Shown piece by piece: positions 15,421 through 25,274 of a stretch of 64,000 nt of DNA. The DNA lies in NCBI RefSeq assembly GCF_000416985.1, contig NZ_ATDL01000004.1, positions 124,001 to 188,000 on the forward strand. The letters run 5' to 3'. A program made the translations under genes and the position numbers. The DNA is from Sphingobacterium paucimobilis HER1398. Lineage in GTDB: Bacteria > Bacteroidota > Bacteroidia > Sphingobacteriales > Sphingobacteriaceae. How positions within the stretch are numbered: the first letter of the stretch is position 1; every line of letters starts with the position of its first letter. Below the pieces are notes generated by a model that worked only from the letters and a program-made list of their open reading frames with translations, had not been told where the DNA came from and made no database searches.

Positions 15421-17817
15421 TCACTTTTGAGTTCTATCCTCCTCCTTGTTTATTTCAGGATTAGCCGATATATCTTTATCGGTTGTTTTGCTTGATTTTT
15501 GATCTTTCTCTTCCTCTTCTTTTTCGGAGGTATCTTCAGCGATTTCTTTACTAGGCTTAGCTTCGGCAGGTTTGCCCTGAGAATTATCTTCTCCTTCTTT
15601 GGGCTCTACAGCTTTTGGTGTCTCTCGTTTTCTGTTCAAGAGATCCTCTTTGGAGGTTGGGCGATCTTGAGGTCGCCAGATAAAACCTGGCAGTATTTCG
15701 TTCTCCTGCGTAATTAGTGCAAATGGATATACTTTTTGGTCTACTTTTCGTATCGTGGTATAGTCGATAATTTTCTTTCCCTCCATCTTTATTTTGATCC
15801 GCCCACCTCGATCATGGAACATCTCTTTGATGAGCTTGCTCTTGTCGTCTTGGGTGAATACGAGGTTTTCGGCATTGCCATCGACAAATAGTCTGTCAAT
15901 ATTGTTATTGGCAAAGAATGCGGTGATTTTTCGGCCTTTTAATTGGTTGAACTTAATCGAGTCCGATACTGCATTGACCATAAAAGCATTGTCTTTGAGT
16001 AGGGCATTGTCCATTTGCTGTGCGACAATCTGCATGAATATAGTGTCTGCTGATATCTGCGAACCCTGCGACCATATCATTGGTCGGCCCATGAAACGGA
16101 ACATCGAATCGACCATGCCATAGTAGACGGAGTCGGCAACAGCCTGTAAGTCAGACTTGAATAATCTAACATTATAATAGGCACGTACGATCCTCGTTCT
16201 GGCGGTATCCAATTGAGCTGCATTAAGGCTGTCAGGCGCCTTGCTGATCGAGTCAGGTGCCTGTGCCGTACGAAGAGCACGATTGATCAATGTGTCAGCA
16301 TGATTCGCGGTAGGTACTACGGCTTTTTGTCGTAGTACAGAATCTGCTTTTAAGGTACTACCGATATTTTGCCGATCGCCGATCCGATTGGGCTCGGTTA
16401 TAGCATTTTTGGGTTTGAGAGGGACGGGCGTTTTAATGCTGTCCTTCTTGATTATAGCCTTGACCGGTGAAGCTGGTTCTTGTTGCACAACTTCTTCAAC
16501 GATCTGTAACTGTTGCTGTATGCTGTCTTTTATATTGACGTTGGTAGAGTCTGTGACTTCCGCGCCCTCAACATCACCATAGTCTACCTCTTCCTCGGCT
16601 TCTAATTTGCCTCCGTCCCTGCTGAGGTTGAGTTGCAGGGGCTTGTAGTCTTTTACCAGGATCATACGTGAGTACAGGGTGTCTGCAGTCATGTAGACGG
16701 AGTCCATCTTTGCCTCTCGTAAGGTGCTGTCGCGAGGAACCGTTTTTGGTGCAGGACCGATATCTTCTGTTTTTTTCTTCTCTTTGTCAGATATTTCTTC
16801 TTGGACCTTTACTTCGTCTTTACCCTCTTTTTTCTTTTTTTCTTTAGCTTTAAGGTCTATAGGTGCGGCTGAGCTATCTGCCGTCGAATCTTGGTTTTCT
16901 TTGACAACGGTGATGATATAGGGCTTTTCTGTCATCAGAATCGACTCTTCGGATTGTGTATAGAGCCCGCGACCGCCATAGGCAAAAAACTTATCTAATG
17001 TGTCGACAAAAACAACATTTCTAAAAGCTTCGCCTACCCCTTTAGAACGTTCGTAATGTAAACTGTCACCTTTTAGAAATTTGGATCCTTCGGTGTATAG
17101 GTTGTTTTTGTTAAAATCGGCAATGCCCGTTCCTGTGTTGTAGGTGCCTCGCTCTGTGTATAGATTTTCGTTCTTGCCTTCTTCATTGCTGGTGGGCTTG
17201 ATGTTGGTAGGACCGAAGAAATAGGTCATTTTGCTCAAAGAATTGTAACGCATGGTATCAGTATATACCTTTACGTTGGGGCTTCGTACGACTACTTTGT
17301 GCCGAAAATAGGCATCGGATGTGTTTTCAAAATAATAGGCGTTCTTTGAGGTGATGGTGTCTCCCTGAGATATGATCCTCCCTCCGCCAGTGTAGGTTCC
17401 GACTTTGGAACGCATATTATAGGTGAGGTGATTGGTCGTCAGTGTCGACCCTTTATCGACCATCTTCACATTTTTGGTGAGCAGTGCGTGTTGGGCGGCG
17501 GCGTCATAATGGAGATAGTCGGCATAGATTACAGTTCCTGAAGGCTGTGTGATGACGACATTGCCAAAAGCTTCGAAAAACTGTCTTTTTATCTCATCTT
17601 CATAGATATAGCCGCTGTCTGCGGAAAGGGTATTGCCTTTGTGCTCGTAGACAGGAACGTAAAATACCATGTGTCCTGTCTTAGCATTGATACGCCCACT
17701 GTTGGACGACACTAGGTTAAGACGGTCTCCTTGTTGTGCTGTCGAGCCAATTGGAGTCTGTCCAAAAGCGGCTGCTAAGGATAGGATAAAAAATATGATT
17801 ATTAACCAGTTTCTCAC
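15421..17817 (-). CDS. OstA/LptA-like exported protein
   Basis: 798 residues. A signal peptide of about 20 residues is followed by OstA-type repeats (about 25-300: GHMVFYVPVYEHKGNTLSADSG, VIYADYLHYDAAAQHALLTKNV, GDTITSKNAYYFENTSDAYF) that form the beta-jellyroll of lipopolysaccharide-transport proteins. A lysine/glutamate-rich low-complexity insert follows (about 300-520), then further OstA-like sequence and a charged disordered tail. Probably a periplasmic or outer-membrane LPS-transport partner. It starts with GTG at 17817, with a TATTTTTG box ending 5 nt upstream, so the mRNA may be leaderless. Unusually long compared with E. coli LptA (about 185 residues). Confidence 0.82.
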   Translation of the reverse strand: MRNWLIIIFFILSLAAAFGQTPIGSTAQQGDRLNLVSSNSGRINAKTGHMVFYVPVYEHKGNTLSADSGYIYEDEIKRQFFEAFGNVVITQPSGTVIYADYLHYDAAAQHALLTKNVKMVDKGSTLTTNHLTYNMRSKVGTYTGGGRIISQGDTITSKNAYYFENTSDAYFRHKVVVRSPNVKVYTDTMRYNSLSKMTYFFGPTNIKPTSNEEGKNENLYTERGTYNTGTGIADFNKNNLYTEGSKFLKGDSLHYERSKGVGEAFRNVVFVDTLDKFFAYGGRGLYTQSEESILMTEKPYIITVVKENQDSTADSSAAPIDLKAKEKKKKEGKDEVKVQEEISDKEKKKTEDIGPAPKTVPRDSTLREAKMDSVYMTADTLYSRMILVKDYKPLQLNLSRDGGKLEAEEEVDYGDVEGAEVTDSTNVNIKDSIQQQLQIVEEVVQQEPASPVKAIIKKDSIKTPVPLKPKNAITEPNRIGDRQNIGSTLKADSVLRQKAVVPTANHADTLINRALRTAQAPDSISKAPDSLNAAQLDTARTRIVRAYYNVRLFKSDLQAVADSVYYGMVDSMFRFMGRPMIWSQGSQISADTIFMQIVAQQMDNALLKDNAFMVNAVSDSIKFNQLKGRKITAFFANNNIDRLFVDGNAENLVFTQDDKSKLIKEMFHDRGGRIKIKMEGKKIIDYTTIRKVDQKVYPFALITQENEILPGFIWRPQDRPTSKEDLLNRKRETPKAVEPKEGEDNSQGKPAEAKPSKEIAEDTSEKEEEEKDQKSSKTTDKDISANPEINKEEDRTQK

Positions 17818-17822
17818 GCAGG

Positions 17823-17830
17823 CAAAAATA
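17823..17830 (-). promoter_or_regulatory. -7 box abutting the OstA-like start codon
   Basis: TATTTTTG on the minus strand ends 5 nt before the GTG at 17817, placing the expected transcription start at or next to the start codon. Confidence 0.5.
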
Positions 17831-17970
17831 TGGATTTTAATAGCAAAAAAATGTTAATTGAATGAAATTTAATACGAAATAAAATTAACGAATATCACTG
17901 GTCTTTTTTGCTAAATAAATTGCGGGTGGCAAAACTACGGTGGACTATATAAAATCTAAACTATCACCTC

Positions 17971-17995
17971 CTCTCGACCGAAGCGGAGAGATCTA
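17971..17995. repeat. Degenerate type-B repeat arm
   Basis: CTCTCGACCGAAGCGGAGAG followed by ATCTA matches the left arm of the inverted repeat at 3860-3887 in layout (CGACC, GAGCGGAG, ATCTA). The right arm is not convincing here. Confidence 0.4.
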
Positions 17996-18170
17996 CAGGC
18001 TATTTATTAATCCTATGCAGTTGATAGACCCAATAGACTCGACTATATTCCGCTTACTGATGAATCGGAACACAGCAGGGTGACGTTGACTGTCATTCAA
18101 CCGCCTCTGTGTTTGTTAAAAAACTTACCTCTCGCATTGACGACAAAGTCTACTTTGTGAAATGTCCCCA

Positions 18171-18201
18171 TTGCATATGAAAATGAATTTATTTAGGTTT
18201 G
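18171..18201 (+). promoter_or_regulatory. tilS promoter, predicted leaderless
   Basis: TTG at 18171-18173, a 20-nt spacer, TAGGTTTG at 18194-18201. The box ends 4 nt before the tilS ATG at 18206, so the transcription start should fall at the start codon. Confidence 0.65.
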
Positions 18202-18205
18202 AACT

Positions 18206-19546
18206 ATGGATATCGATTTGCGTTTTGAACGGTATATAGAAGATCATAAGCTGTTTACTAAAAAGGATAAACTGCTTGTAGCTGTCAGTGGAGGTAAGGA
18301 CTCGATTTTGTTGTTGACTTTATTGGCCCGGTATGGTGTGTCTGTGGAGGCCGCACATTGTAATTTTGAGCTGAGAGGAGAGGAGTCCGATGGAGACGAG
18401 GAGCTCGTTCGTGCTTATTGTGATCAGCTCGGTGTGCCTCTGCATATACGTCGCTTTGATACCATTTCTTATGCTCATGCTCACAAAATATCGATACAGA
18501 TGGCTGCTCGGGAGCTTCGTTACGATTGGTTTGAGATGTTGAGACAAGAAGTGGGTTGTGATTATATCGCGGTGGCACAACATAAAAATGATCATGTGGA
18601 AACAGTGCTGTTGAACCTGTCTCGAGGTACGGGATTGCTGGGTCTACAGGGGATTCTGCCTAAAAGGGGGAATGTTGTACGACCGCTGTTGTTTTTGACA
18701 GCGACCGAAGTCCAGGTGGTTGTCGAGTCGCTGGATGTGCCGTATAGAGATGATTCATCTAACTTTTCAAATAAGTATGCGCGCAACAAGATACGTCTCG
18801 ATATCATTCCTCAATTTGAACAGTTGAATCCTGATTTTGTATCGATTATGGAGGATAATATCGTGCGTTTTCAAGATGCTCAAGGGGTATTGTCTTTGCT
18901 CGTTGCTCAAAAACGGGATGAGCTGTTTGTTCAAGTTGGAGAGCAGCAATGGGAGATTTCCAAAGAAGCCATAAAAGCACAGGGTATAGGTTTGTTGTAT
19001 TATGTTTTTGAACCTTATGGTTTTTCAAAACCCGTGCTTGAAGATATGTTGGCCGTGTTGGATGCCGAATCCGGGCGGATCTTTTTATCATCGACTTACG
19101 AGTTGCTGGTGGACCGTACGACACTTAGGCTTCGGAGAATGGAGAAGCCCGATGGATGGTCTGAATTGGCAAGTGGTGATGGTGAAATGGAGTGGCGTGA
19201 TTATGTTTTTGCGGCGAGTTGTTCGACGGAGGTTTCTATAGAAAGAAATCCAGCGGTAGCACTTTTGGACTACGATAAACTGATTTTTCCACTGACGGTG
19301 AGGTCTTGGCAGGAAGGTGATGTGTTTCAACCCCTAGGGATGACGGGGACAAAAAAGGTGTCTGATTTCTTTATCCAAAAGAAAGTCAATCTGTTCGATA
19401 AAAAGAATATTCCGATTGTGGTGAATGGCAATGGTGAATTGCTCTGGATTGCAACTTATCAGTTGGACGACCGATATAAGATAACGGAAAATACACAAAA
19501 AGTCCTTAAATTAGTTTGCAATATTAGTAAGTATGAGTACAAATAA
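18206..19546 (+). CDS. tilS: tRNA(Ile)-lysidine synthetase
   Basis: 446 residues. The PP-loop ATP-binding motif SGGKDS is at residues 28-33, followed by the N-type ATPase domain with HCNFELRGEESDGD and QHKNDHVETVLLNLSRGTGLLGLQG, and the C-terminal TilS domain (FFIQKKV, KKNIPIVVNGNGELLWI). It ligates lysine to C34 of tRNA-Ile(CAU), turning Met decoding into AUA-Ile decoding; essential in most bacteria. Complete. Overlaps the next gene by 14 nt. The ATG cannot lie further upstream because of the promoter position. Confidence 0.95.
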   Translation: MDIDLRFERYIEDHKLFTKKDKLLVAVSGGKDSILLLTLLARYGVSVEAAHCNFELRGEESDGDEELVRAYCDQLGVPLHIRRFDTISYAHAHKISIQMAARELRYDWFEMLRQEVGCDYIAVAQHKNDHVETVLLNLSRGTGLLGLQGILPKRGNVVRPLLFLTATEVQVVVESLDVPYRDDSSNFSNKYARNKIRLDIIPQFEQLNPDFVSIMEDNIVRFQDAQGVLSLLVAQKRDELFVQVGEQQWEISKEAIKAQGIGLLYYVFEPYGFSKPVLEDMLAVLDAESGRIFLSSTYELLVDRTTLRLRRMEKPDGWSELASGDGEMEWRDYVFAASCSTEVSIERNPAVALLDYDKLIFPLTVRSWQEGDVFQPLGMTGTKKVSDFFIQKKVNLFDKKNIPIVVNGNGELLWIATYQLDDRYKITENTQKVLKLVCNISKYEYK

Positions 19547-20018
19547 TCTATTTGTTGAGCGTCAGTACCTTGGAAGGGATATGACTTGGATTAGTGTCAG
19601 GATGGTGTTGGCCCTGTTCTGTTTTATTGTTTATTACTTAAATATGGATCATCTCGTGTCGAGTCAGCTGTTCTTTATTGTAGGTAGTTGTATCATCGTG
19701 GTATCTGTTGTCATGATGTATCTGGTACATTACAAAACGGCGGTCACTCCGAATAATGTAACGCTGAGCGGCCTATGGACGACGAGTCTGGTTAAGATCG
19801 ATCTGGCTTCACTGGTAAAAATTGAGAAGAAACCTTACAGCAAGTTTGTGTTTAATAACCCGGTCTATAACTTACATAAGAATGGAAAGATTCGTTTTTA
19901 TGCAGGCGGCAAGGATGCGGTTTGGCTGACAGATAGGGACGGATTGGTATATATAATCGGTACGTATAAGCAAGAGGAGCTTTACAATGCGATTACTAAG
20001 GCCAAGCAAGAATCTTAA
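19533..20018 (+). CDS. Two-helix membrane protein with PH-like domain
   Basis: 161 residues with two closely spaced membrane helices (about 20-37 and 44-67) followed by a beta-rich cytoplasmic domain (about 70-155, TPNNVTLSGLWTTSLVKIDLASLVKIEKK...), the layout of small bacterial PH-like/YcxB-type membrane proteins. Starts inside the end of tilS, so translation is probably coupled. Function unknown. Confidence 0.7.
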   Translation: MSTNNLFVERQYLGRDMTWISVRMVLALFCFIVYYLNMDHLVSSQLFFIVGSCIIVVSVVMMYLVHYKTAVTPNNVTLSGLWTTSLVKIDLASLVKIEKKPYSKFVFNNPVYNLHKNGKIRFYAGGKDAVWLTDRDGLVYIIGTYKQEELYNAITKAKQES

Positions 20019-20143
20019 TAAATGTTAAGGTTTTCAGTCTGACACTTCTTTGACGTTATGTGGAGTTGAATTTGATATATTTACTCTATTAAAAGTTATA
20101 ATTGAAAGCGTAGAACCTTAAAATATGTTCTGAAAGCAGCTTT

Positions 20144-20174
20144 TTGGGCTTAAGAACAAATTTATGTAGGTTTG
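20144..20174 (+). promoter_or_regulatory. Promoter of the DUF4834-recF operon
   Basis: TTG at 20144-20146, a 20-nt spacer, TAGGTTTG at 20167-20174, the same -7 sequence as tilS. The start codon is 22 nt further on. Confidence 0.65.
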
Positions 20175-20195
20175 AATAACTAGAACTAGAAGAAA

Positions 20196-20537
20196 ATGGG
20201 TTTATTATATTTTATATTATTTGTTGTTGCGTTTTATTATGTGTTTAAGTTTTCGATGCGTTTGCTTCTGCCATTCGCAATGCGTAAGCTGACGGAGCGC
20301 ATGATGAAAAAAGCACAACAACAGCAATCACAAGGACAATATAACTACGGTGGCGCGGGTAATCCCTTTGGCGGTGGAAGCCCTTTTGGGAATGCCTATG
20401 AGCAACAATCTTATCGATCGGACAATACGAAAACAAAAGAAGGTAAGGTGAAGGTGGATTATGTCCCTGCGCAGGAAGCCAAACGAAAGGGAACAGCTAC
20501 AGCTGGTGAGTTTATCGATTTTGAAGAAGTAAAGTAA
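20196..20537 (+). CDS. DUF4834 family membrane protein
   Basis: 113 residues: one N-terminal membrane helix (about 3-20), a basic segment, a Gln/Gly-rich low-complexity stretch (AQQQQSQGQYNYGGAGNPFGGGSPFGN) and a polar tail ending EFIDFEEVK. This layout matches DUF4834, a small family found next to recF in Bacteroidota. The stop codon directly abuts the recF ATG, indicating co-transcription. Role unknown. Confidence 0.8.
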   Translation: MGLLYFILFVVAFYYVFKFSMRLLLPFAMRKLTERMMKKAQQQQSQGQYNYGGAGNPFGGGSPFGNAYEQQSYRSDNTKTKEGKVKVDYVPAQEAKRKGTATAGEFIDFEEVK

Positions 20538-21641
20538 ATGTGGCTTAAGCAACTATCGCTATTAAATTTTAAGAATTATACCGAATCTACATTGACCTTC
20601 CTGCCGGAGGTCAATGCCTTTACAGGGGAAAATGGTGCAGGAAAAACCAACCTGCTGGATGCTATCCATTACCTCTCCTTATGCAAGTCTTATTTCAATC
20701 CTATTGATTCGCAGCATATCAAGAAAGGGGAGGAGTGGTTTATGGTGCAGGGGGAGTTTGAAAGAGAAGAGCGGGTAGATGCTATTTCCTGTAGTCTGAA
20801 ACGTAACCAGAAAAAGCAATTCAAGCGCAACAAAAAGGATTATCCCAGATTGGCAGATCATATCGGCCAGTTTCCACTGGTGATGATATCTCCTAATGAT
20901 AGTGAGATTATCACGGAAGGCAGTGAGGAACGTCGAAAATTTATTGATAATGTGATATCGCAGACGGATAATCGTTACTTAGATACATTGATATTGTATA
21001 ATAAGGTACTTCTACAACGGAATATGTTGTTGAAAGGTATCAAAGAACGTGGTGTGTTTGATGTGGGCTTATTGGAGGTGCTGAATATGCAGCTGGTAGA
21101 TGTCGGCGATCGTATCTATGCACGCCGTAAACGCTTTATGGAAGAGTTTACTCCGTCTTTTCAACGGCATTATAATTATCTTACGGACCAAGCCGAGGAG
21201 GTCTCCTTAGTATATGAGTCGCCACTGCATCATCATGACTTTTTGGAACTGCTTAATAGTTGCTTAGACAAAGATAGGGCGCTGGAAAGAACGACTCAGG
21301 GCGTGCATAAGGATGATTTGCTCTTTACGATACATGGAGAGATGCCACTTAAGAAGTTTGGGTCACAGGGGCAACAAAAGTCTTTTCTTATTGCTCTTAA
21401 GCTTGCACAATACAGTTTTTTACAGGAACAAAAGAAGTTCAGACCATTATTGTTGCTGGATGATATCTTTGATAAGTTGGACGACAGACGGACTACGAAG
21501 CTGATGAAGATGGTGTCGAATGAGGAGTTTGGTCAGATATTCATAACCGATACGGATGCGGATAGAATTCGTAAAATATTCGATGAAATCGCTCAACCAA
21601 TACGTATCTTTGATATTGAAGGAGGTCAGGTTCATGTATAA
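20538..21641 (+). CDS. recF: DNA replication and repair protein RecF
   Basis: 367 residues, normal length. Walker A GENGAGKT at residues 30-37, conserved KSYF, the central PLVMISPNDSEIITEGSEERRKFID block, the ABC-type signature FGSQGQQKS, and Walker B LLLLDDIFDKLDD. RecF loads RecA onto gapped single-stranded DNA with RecO and RecR. The end overlaps the DciA-like gene by 8 nt. The usual dnaA/dnaN neighbours are absent. Confidence 0.95.
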   Translation: MWLKQLSLLNFKNYTESTLTFLPEVNAFTGENGAGKTNLLDAIHYLSLCKSYFNPIDSQHIKKGEEWFMVQGEFEREERVDAISCSLKRNQKKQFKRNKKDYPRLADHIGQFPLVMISPNDSEIITEGSEERRKFIDNVISQTDNRYLDTLILYNKVLLQRNMLLKGIKERGVFDVGLLEVLNMQLVDVGDRIYARRKRFMEEFTPSFQRHYNYLTDQAEEVSLVYESPLHHHDFLELLNSCLDKDRALERTTQGVHKDDLLFTIHGEMPLKKFGSQGQQKSFLIALKLAQYSFLQEQKKFRPLLLLDDIFDKLDDRRTTKLMKMVSNEEFGQIFITDTDADRIRKIFDEIAQPIRIFDIEGGQVHV

Positions 21642-21948
21642 GAAAAAGTTTGATGAAATACCCACACGTGATGATATCAGTATGAAGCAGGCGGTGGAGA
21701 AGTGGTTGGAGGTGTATCGTCTACGTCGTAAATTTGATGAATCTTCTGTGGTTTCCTTTTGGGGTGAGATTATAGGTCCTTATATCGAAAAACGAACGTT
21801 AAAGATTTTTGTAAAAGATAAAAAACTGTATGTTAAAGTAGAGTCTGCCGTTGTCAAGCACGAGTTGACTCTAATGCGACGTCAGGTTATCGGGCGTGTC
21901 AACGAACATGCGGGACAGGTTCTGGTCGAAGAACTCGTTATTCTGTGA
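21634..21948 (+). CDS. DUF721 (DciA-like) protein
   Basis: 104 residues of the DUF721 family, whose characterised member DciA loads the replicative helicase in bacteria lacking DnaC. The conserved core VVSFWGEIIGPYIEKRT and the following IFVKDKKLYVKVESAVVKHELTLMR are visible. The start at 21634 is supported by a perfect GGAGGT (21621-21626) 7 nt upstream, uncommon in this phylum, and by the 8-nt overlap with recF. A longer frame upstream overlaps recF by 86 nt and is rejected. The recF-DUF721 pairing is common in bacteria and suggests a DNA-replication role. Confidence 0.85.
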   Translation: MYKKKFDEIPTRDDISMKQAVEKWLEVYRLRRKFDESSVVSFWGEIIGPYIEKRTLKIFVKDKKLYVKVESAVVKHELTLMRRQVIGRVNEHAGQVLVEELVIL

Positions 21949-21952
21949 TGAA

Positions 21953-22045
21953 GTTAAGAAGTTATTCCCGATGATATCGGGACTTCGTTTCACTGCGCAA
22001 GTGAACGAGTTAACAAGATCACACGATAACAAGGTCACACGATAA
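21953..22045. repeat. GATAAC-rich intergenic repeat, copy 3
   Basis: Contains the palindrome CCCGATGATATCGGG, then a TTCACTGCGCAAGTGAA palindrome, then GAGTTAACAAGATCACACGA and GATAAC units. Closely related to the copy at 4534-4632. Confidence 0.7.
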
Positions 22046-22062
22046 CTCAATTACAACCTAAA

Positions 22063-22974
22063 ATGCAAGTCAAATATTACGCTGCGGCTCTATTTTCATT
22101 TATTGTCTGGGGAACATTCAGCTTGGTATTGCGACCATTGGGTGCTTATGCTTCTTTGGATATTCTGTTGTATCGGGTCTTGTTTGCTTCTGGTGCTATC
22201 TTGTTGATTAGTTTTCTTGTCAGGCCTGCCGTGACCAAGGCCAATATAAAGTTGATTCGGAATATGTCCAGTCGGGACAGAAGAAATGTATTCTTGCATG
22301 CGCTGTGTAGCGCAATGATGTTGGCGTTAAACTGGTTTTTGTTTATCTACGTCATGAATAATGTCAGTGTCAATGCAACTTCACTCGCCTATCTGATATG
22401 TCCGATTATTACTACTGTACTCGCCAGTGTGTTTTTGAAAGAAAGGCTGAATCGGGGGCAATGGCTGGCGGTAGGGCTTAGTGTTCTGGCTTGCTTCATG
22501 TTGGCCTATGGGCATTTTATGGATATGATATATAGTCTTGTCATTGCATTTTCATATGCTACTTATCTGGTGCTTCAAAAAGGCAACAATCGATTGGATA
22601 AATTTTTTACTTTAAATCTGCATATTATTATCTGTACGGTTCTTTTAACCCCTCTCTTGTATATCTTGCCTCAAGGTACGGTGCATGGAACTGATTTCTA
22701 TGTATACGTATTGTTGATTGCAGTGCTGTTTACGATTATTCCGTTATTTTTAAACATGTATGCCTTAAAGGGACTGGACTCTTCGGTCGTGGGGATATTG
22801 CTTTATATCAATCCTACTATAGCTTTTCTATTGGCTGTTTTTTATTTTAATGAAGCTATTAATGGGGTACAGATTATTGCATATGCGTTGATTTTTATGG
22901 CTGTCGCTATCTTTAATATCGCATATATCCGATCTGTGCGGACATGGAAGAAAGAAGAGGCTCTAACGGCATGA
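22063..22974 (+). CDS. EamA-family transporter (RarD-like)
   Basis: 303 residues with ten predicted membrane helices in two EamA repeats (about 3-140 and 150-293). The first helix contains FIVWGTFSLVLRPLG, and ALNWFLFIYVMNNVSVNATSLAYLICP resembles RarD members. These are drug/metabolite transporters of the inner membrane; the substrate cannot be inferred. Stand-alone gene between a repeat element and the convergent tsaC. Confidence 0.85.
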   Translation: MQVKYYAAALFSFIVWGTFSLVLRPLGAYASLDILLYRVLFASGAILLISFLVRPAVTKANIKLIRNMSSRDRRNVFLHALCSAMMLALNWFLFIYVMNNVSVNATSLAYLICPIITTVLASVFLKERLNRGQWLAVGLSVLACFMLAYGHFMDMIYSLVIAFSYATYLVLQKGNNRLDKFFTLNLHIIICTVLLTPLLYILPQGTVHGTDFYVYVLLIAVLFTIIPLFLNMYALKGLDSSVVGILLYINPTIAFLLAVFYFNEAINGVQIIAYALIFMAVAIFNIAYIRSVRTWKKEEALTA

Positions 22975-23009
22975 ATATCGAGGCTCAGTTGATGTTCCTA
23001 GCGCCCAAG

Positions 23010-23630
23010 CTATAGGTATTGCTCTAAATCTCCTTTGCCTTCACGTATAACTTCAAATTCTCCTTCCGTAACGTCGACAACGGTAGATGCCACATTATCA
23101 CCATAACCTCCGTCAATAACCAGGTCGACGAGTTCTTGATATTTCTCATAGATAAGCTCGGGGTCAGTAGAGTATTCGATGATATCATCCTCGTCATGGA
23201 TCGAGGCTGTTACAATAGGGTTGCCTAATTGTTTGACAATCTCTCGAACGATATTGTTGTCTGGAACACGGATACCTACCGTTTTCTTTTTTGAACTTAG
23301 CAGTTTGGGAACCTGACCACTAGCGTTGAAAATGAAAGTAAAAGGACCAGGTAGTGCTTTTTTCAAGACTCGAAATACGGTGGTGTCAAATGGTTTGGTG
23401 TACTGTGCGATATCGGTAAGGTCATAACAGATAAAGGAGAGGTTGGCTTTGTCTGTTTTTAGTCCGCGTATCTGACATACACGTTCAATCGCTTTTTGAT
23501 TGGTGATGTCGCAGCCTATGCCATACACCGTATCTGTAGGGTAGATGATAACTCCTCCTTTGCGTAGGATGTCGACTGCTTGGTCGATGTATTTTTCGTT
23601 TGGCTTGTCGTTATATATTTTTAATAGCAT
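23010..23630 (-). CDS. tsaC: Threonylcarbamoyl-AMP synthase (Sua5/YrdC/TsaC family)
   Basis: 206 residues. Motifs include IIYPTDTVYGIGCDITN near the N-terminus, KALPGPFTFIFNASGQVPKLL and GIRVPDNNIV in the middle, and STVVDVTEGEFEVIREGKGD at the end. It makes threonylcarbamoyl-AMP from Thr, bicarbonate and ATP, the first step of t6A37 tRNA modification. It lacks the extra C-terminal Sua5 domain, so it is the short TsaC-type form. Located downstream of asnS on the same strand with a hairpin between them. Confidence 0.9.
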   Translation of the reverse strand: MLLKIYNDKPNEKYIDQAVDILRKGGVIIYPTDTVYGIGCDITNQKAIERVCQIRGLKTDKANLSFICYDLTDIAQYTKPFDTTVFRVLKKALPGPFTFIFNASGQVPKLLSSKKKTVGIRVPDNNIVREIVKQLGNPIVTASIHDEDDIIEYSTDPELIYEKYQELVDLVIDGGYGDNVASTVVDVTEGEFEVIREGKGDLEQYL

Positions 23631-23680
23631 GTGGCTTGTTATTGTTTAATCCAGTGTATGTAAATGACTCCCTCTTATTT

Positions 23681-23722
23681 AAAAGAACAACAGCCAAAAT
23701 GATTTGTTTTGGCTGCTGTTTT
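23681..23722 (-). terminator. asnS terminator
   Basis: CAGCCAAAA (23691-23699) pairs with TTTTGGCTG (23707-23715), extended with one mismatch. On the minus strand it is followed by TTCTTTTA. Confidence 0.65.
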
Positions 23723-23728
23723 TTTATG

Positions 23729-25174
23729 TTAAAACTCTGCGTTTTTCGGTGTGCGTGGGAAAGGGATTACATCTCTGATATTGGTCATTCCTGTTGCAAA
23801 CAATACCAGGCGCTCAAAGCCAACGCCGAATCCGGAATGCGGTACAGAACCGAAACGACGTGTATCTAAGAACCATTCCATCTCTTCTGCTTCGATACCA
23901 ACTTCGGCCATACGTGTCAGAAGTTTTTCTAAGTTTTCTTCTCGTTGGGACCCACCTACCATCTCTCCGATGCCTGGGAACAGAATATCCATAGCGCGTA
24001 CGGTATGACGGCCTTGTGCATCAGGTTGGTTCTGTTTCATATAGAAAGACTTAATCTCTCTAGGGTAGTCCGTAAGGATTACCGGTTTTTTGAAGTGTTT
24101 CTCTACCAAATAACGTTCATGCTCGGACTGTAAGTCTGCACCCCATCCTTCGATAAGGTATTTGAACTGTTTCTTTTGATTGGGCTTGCTGCGTAATAAG
24201 ATCTCGATAGCCTCTGTATAGGTTAGGCGCTCGAAGTTGTTTTCTAATACGAAGTTTAGTTTTTCCACCAAGTTAAGCTCTGAACGTTCAGCTTGTGGTT
24301 TTGATTTCTCTTCTTCCAACAATCTGTTTTTCAAGAATTCGATTTCTTCAGGACATTGCTCTAAGGCATATTTAATGACATACTTCAACAAGTCTTCTGC
24401 GAGATCCATGTTGTCTTCTAACTCGTAGAAGGCCATCTCCGGTTCGATCATCCAAAACTCTGCCAAGTGACGGGTGGTGTTGGAGTTTTCGGCACGGAAA
24501 GTAGGACCAAAAGTATAGATGTTGCTGAAAGCTAATGCTGCAAGCTCGCCTTCCAATTGACCTGATACGGTCAGGTTGGTGGATTTGCCGAAGAAATCTT
24601 CTTTGAAATCGACCTTTCCATCTTCCGTCAACGGTGGGTTTATCGGGTCTAACGTTGTTACTCTGAACATTTCACCTGCTCCTTCTGCATCCGAACCCGT
24701 AATGATTGGAGAATGAAAGTATACAAAATCACGTTCCTGGAAGAATTTGTGTATAGCAAATGATAAGGCGTTTCTTACCTTAAATATAGCATTGAAAGTT
24801 CCTGTACGTACACGTAAGTGTGCAATTTCACGCAAAAACTCTAAGCTGTGCTTCTTGGGTTGTAGTGGGTACTTCTCTGGATCTGAATCACCAATAATGG
24901 AGACCTCAGTGGCTTTGACTTCGACACGCTGCCCTTTTCCTTGCGATTCGATCAAATTACCTTTTACACGAACTGCAGCACCGGTAGTGATTCTTTTTAG
25001 AATCGAATCAGGCGTGTTTTCAAAATCAACTACGGCTTGAATATTATTGATAGAAGAACCGTCATTAAGTGCTATAAACTGGTTATTACGAAATGTTCTA
25101 ACCCAACCTTTGACAATAACTTCTTTTCCAAAATCTTCCGATTGTAATAATTCTTTAATTCGTGTGTGTTCCAT
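23729..25174 (-). CDS. asnS: Asparaginyl-tRNA synthetase
   Basis: 481 residues. N-terminal OB-fold anticodon-binding domain (about 5-110) with [21 protein letters not shown], then a class II catalytic core with motif 2 around [24 protein letters not shown] and motif 3 [15 protein letters not shown] near the C-terminus. It charges tRNA-Asn directly. The ATG at 25174 is used; the in-frame extension upstream begins with TTG and lies almost at the predicted transcription start (box at 25208-25215). Confidence 0.95.
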   Translation of the reverse strand: MEHTRIKELLQSEDFGKEVIVKGWVRTFRNNQFIALNDGSSINNIQAVVDFENTPDSILKRITTGAAVRVKGNLIESQGKGQRVEVKATEVSIIGDSDPEKYPLQPKKHSLEFLREIAHLRVRTGTFNAIFKVRNALSFAIHKFFQERDFVYFHSPIITGSDAEGAGEMFRVTTLDPINPPLTEDGKVDFKEDFFGKSTNLTVSGQLEGELAALAFSNIYTFGPTFRAENSNTTRHLAEFWMIEPEMAFYELEDNMDLAEDLLKYVIKYALEQCPEEIEFLKNRLLEEEKSKPQAERSELNLVEKLNFVLENNFERLTYTEAIEILLRSKPNQKKQFKYLIEGWGADLQSEHERYLVEKHFKKPVILTDYPREIKSFYMKQNQPDAQGRHTVRAMDILFPGIGEMVGGSQREENLEKLLTRMAEVGIEAEEMEWFLDTRRFGSVPHSGFGVGFERLVLFATGMTNIRDVIPFPRTPKNAEF

Positions 25175-25207
25175 TTTTTTAATAGAAATATTTTCTTTTT
25201 TCAACTA

Positions 25208-25215
25208 CAAAAATA
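25208..25215 (-). promoter_or_regulatory. asnS -7 box
   Basis: TATTTTTG on the minus strand, 33 nt before the asnS ATG. No clear TTG at the -33 spacing. Confidence 0.45.
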
Positions 25216-25274
25216 CGCTATATTATTGGCTAATTGATAATAAAAGCGCAAAATGTTAATGATTCTAAGTATCG

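Larger units (their letters stand above)
17818..18205. other. 388-nt divergent intergenic region
   Basis: Holds the promoter of the OstA-like gene at its left end and the tilS promoter at its right end. Between them is a degenerate copy of the type-B repeat (CTCGACCGAAGCGGAGAGAT, 17973-17992). I see no ORF or RNA gene. Confidence 0.5.
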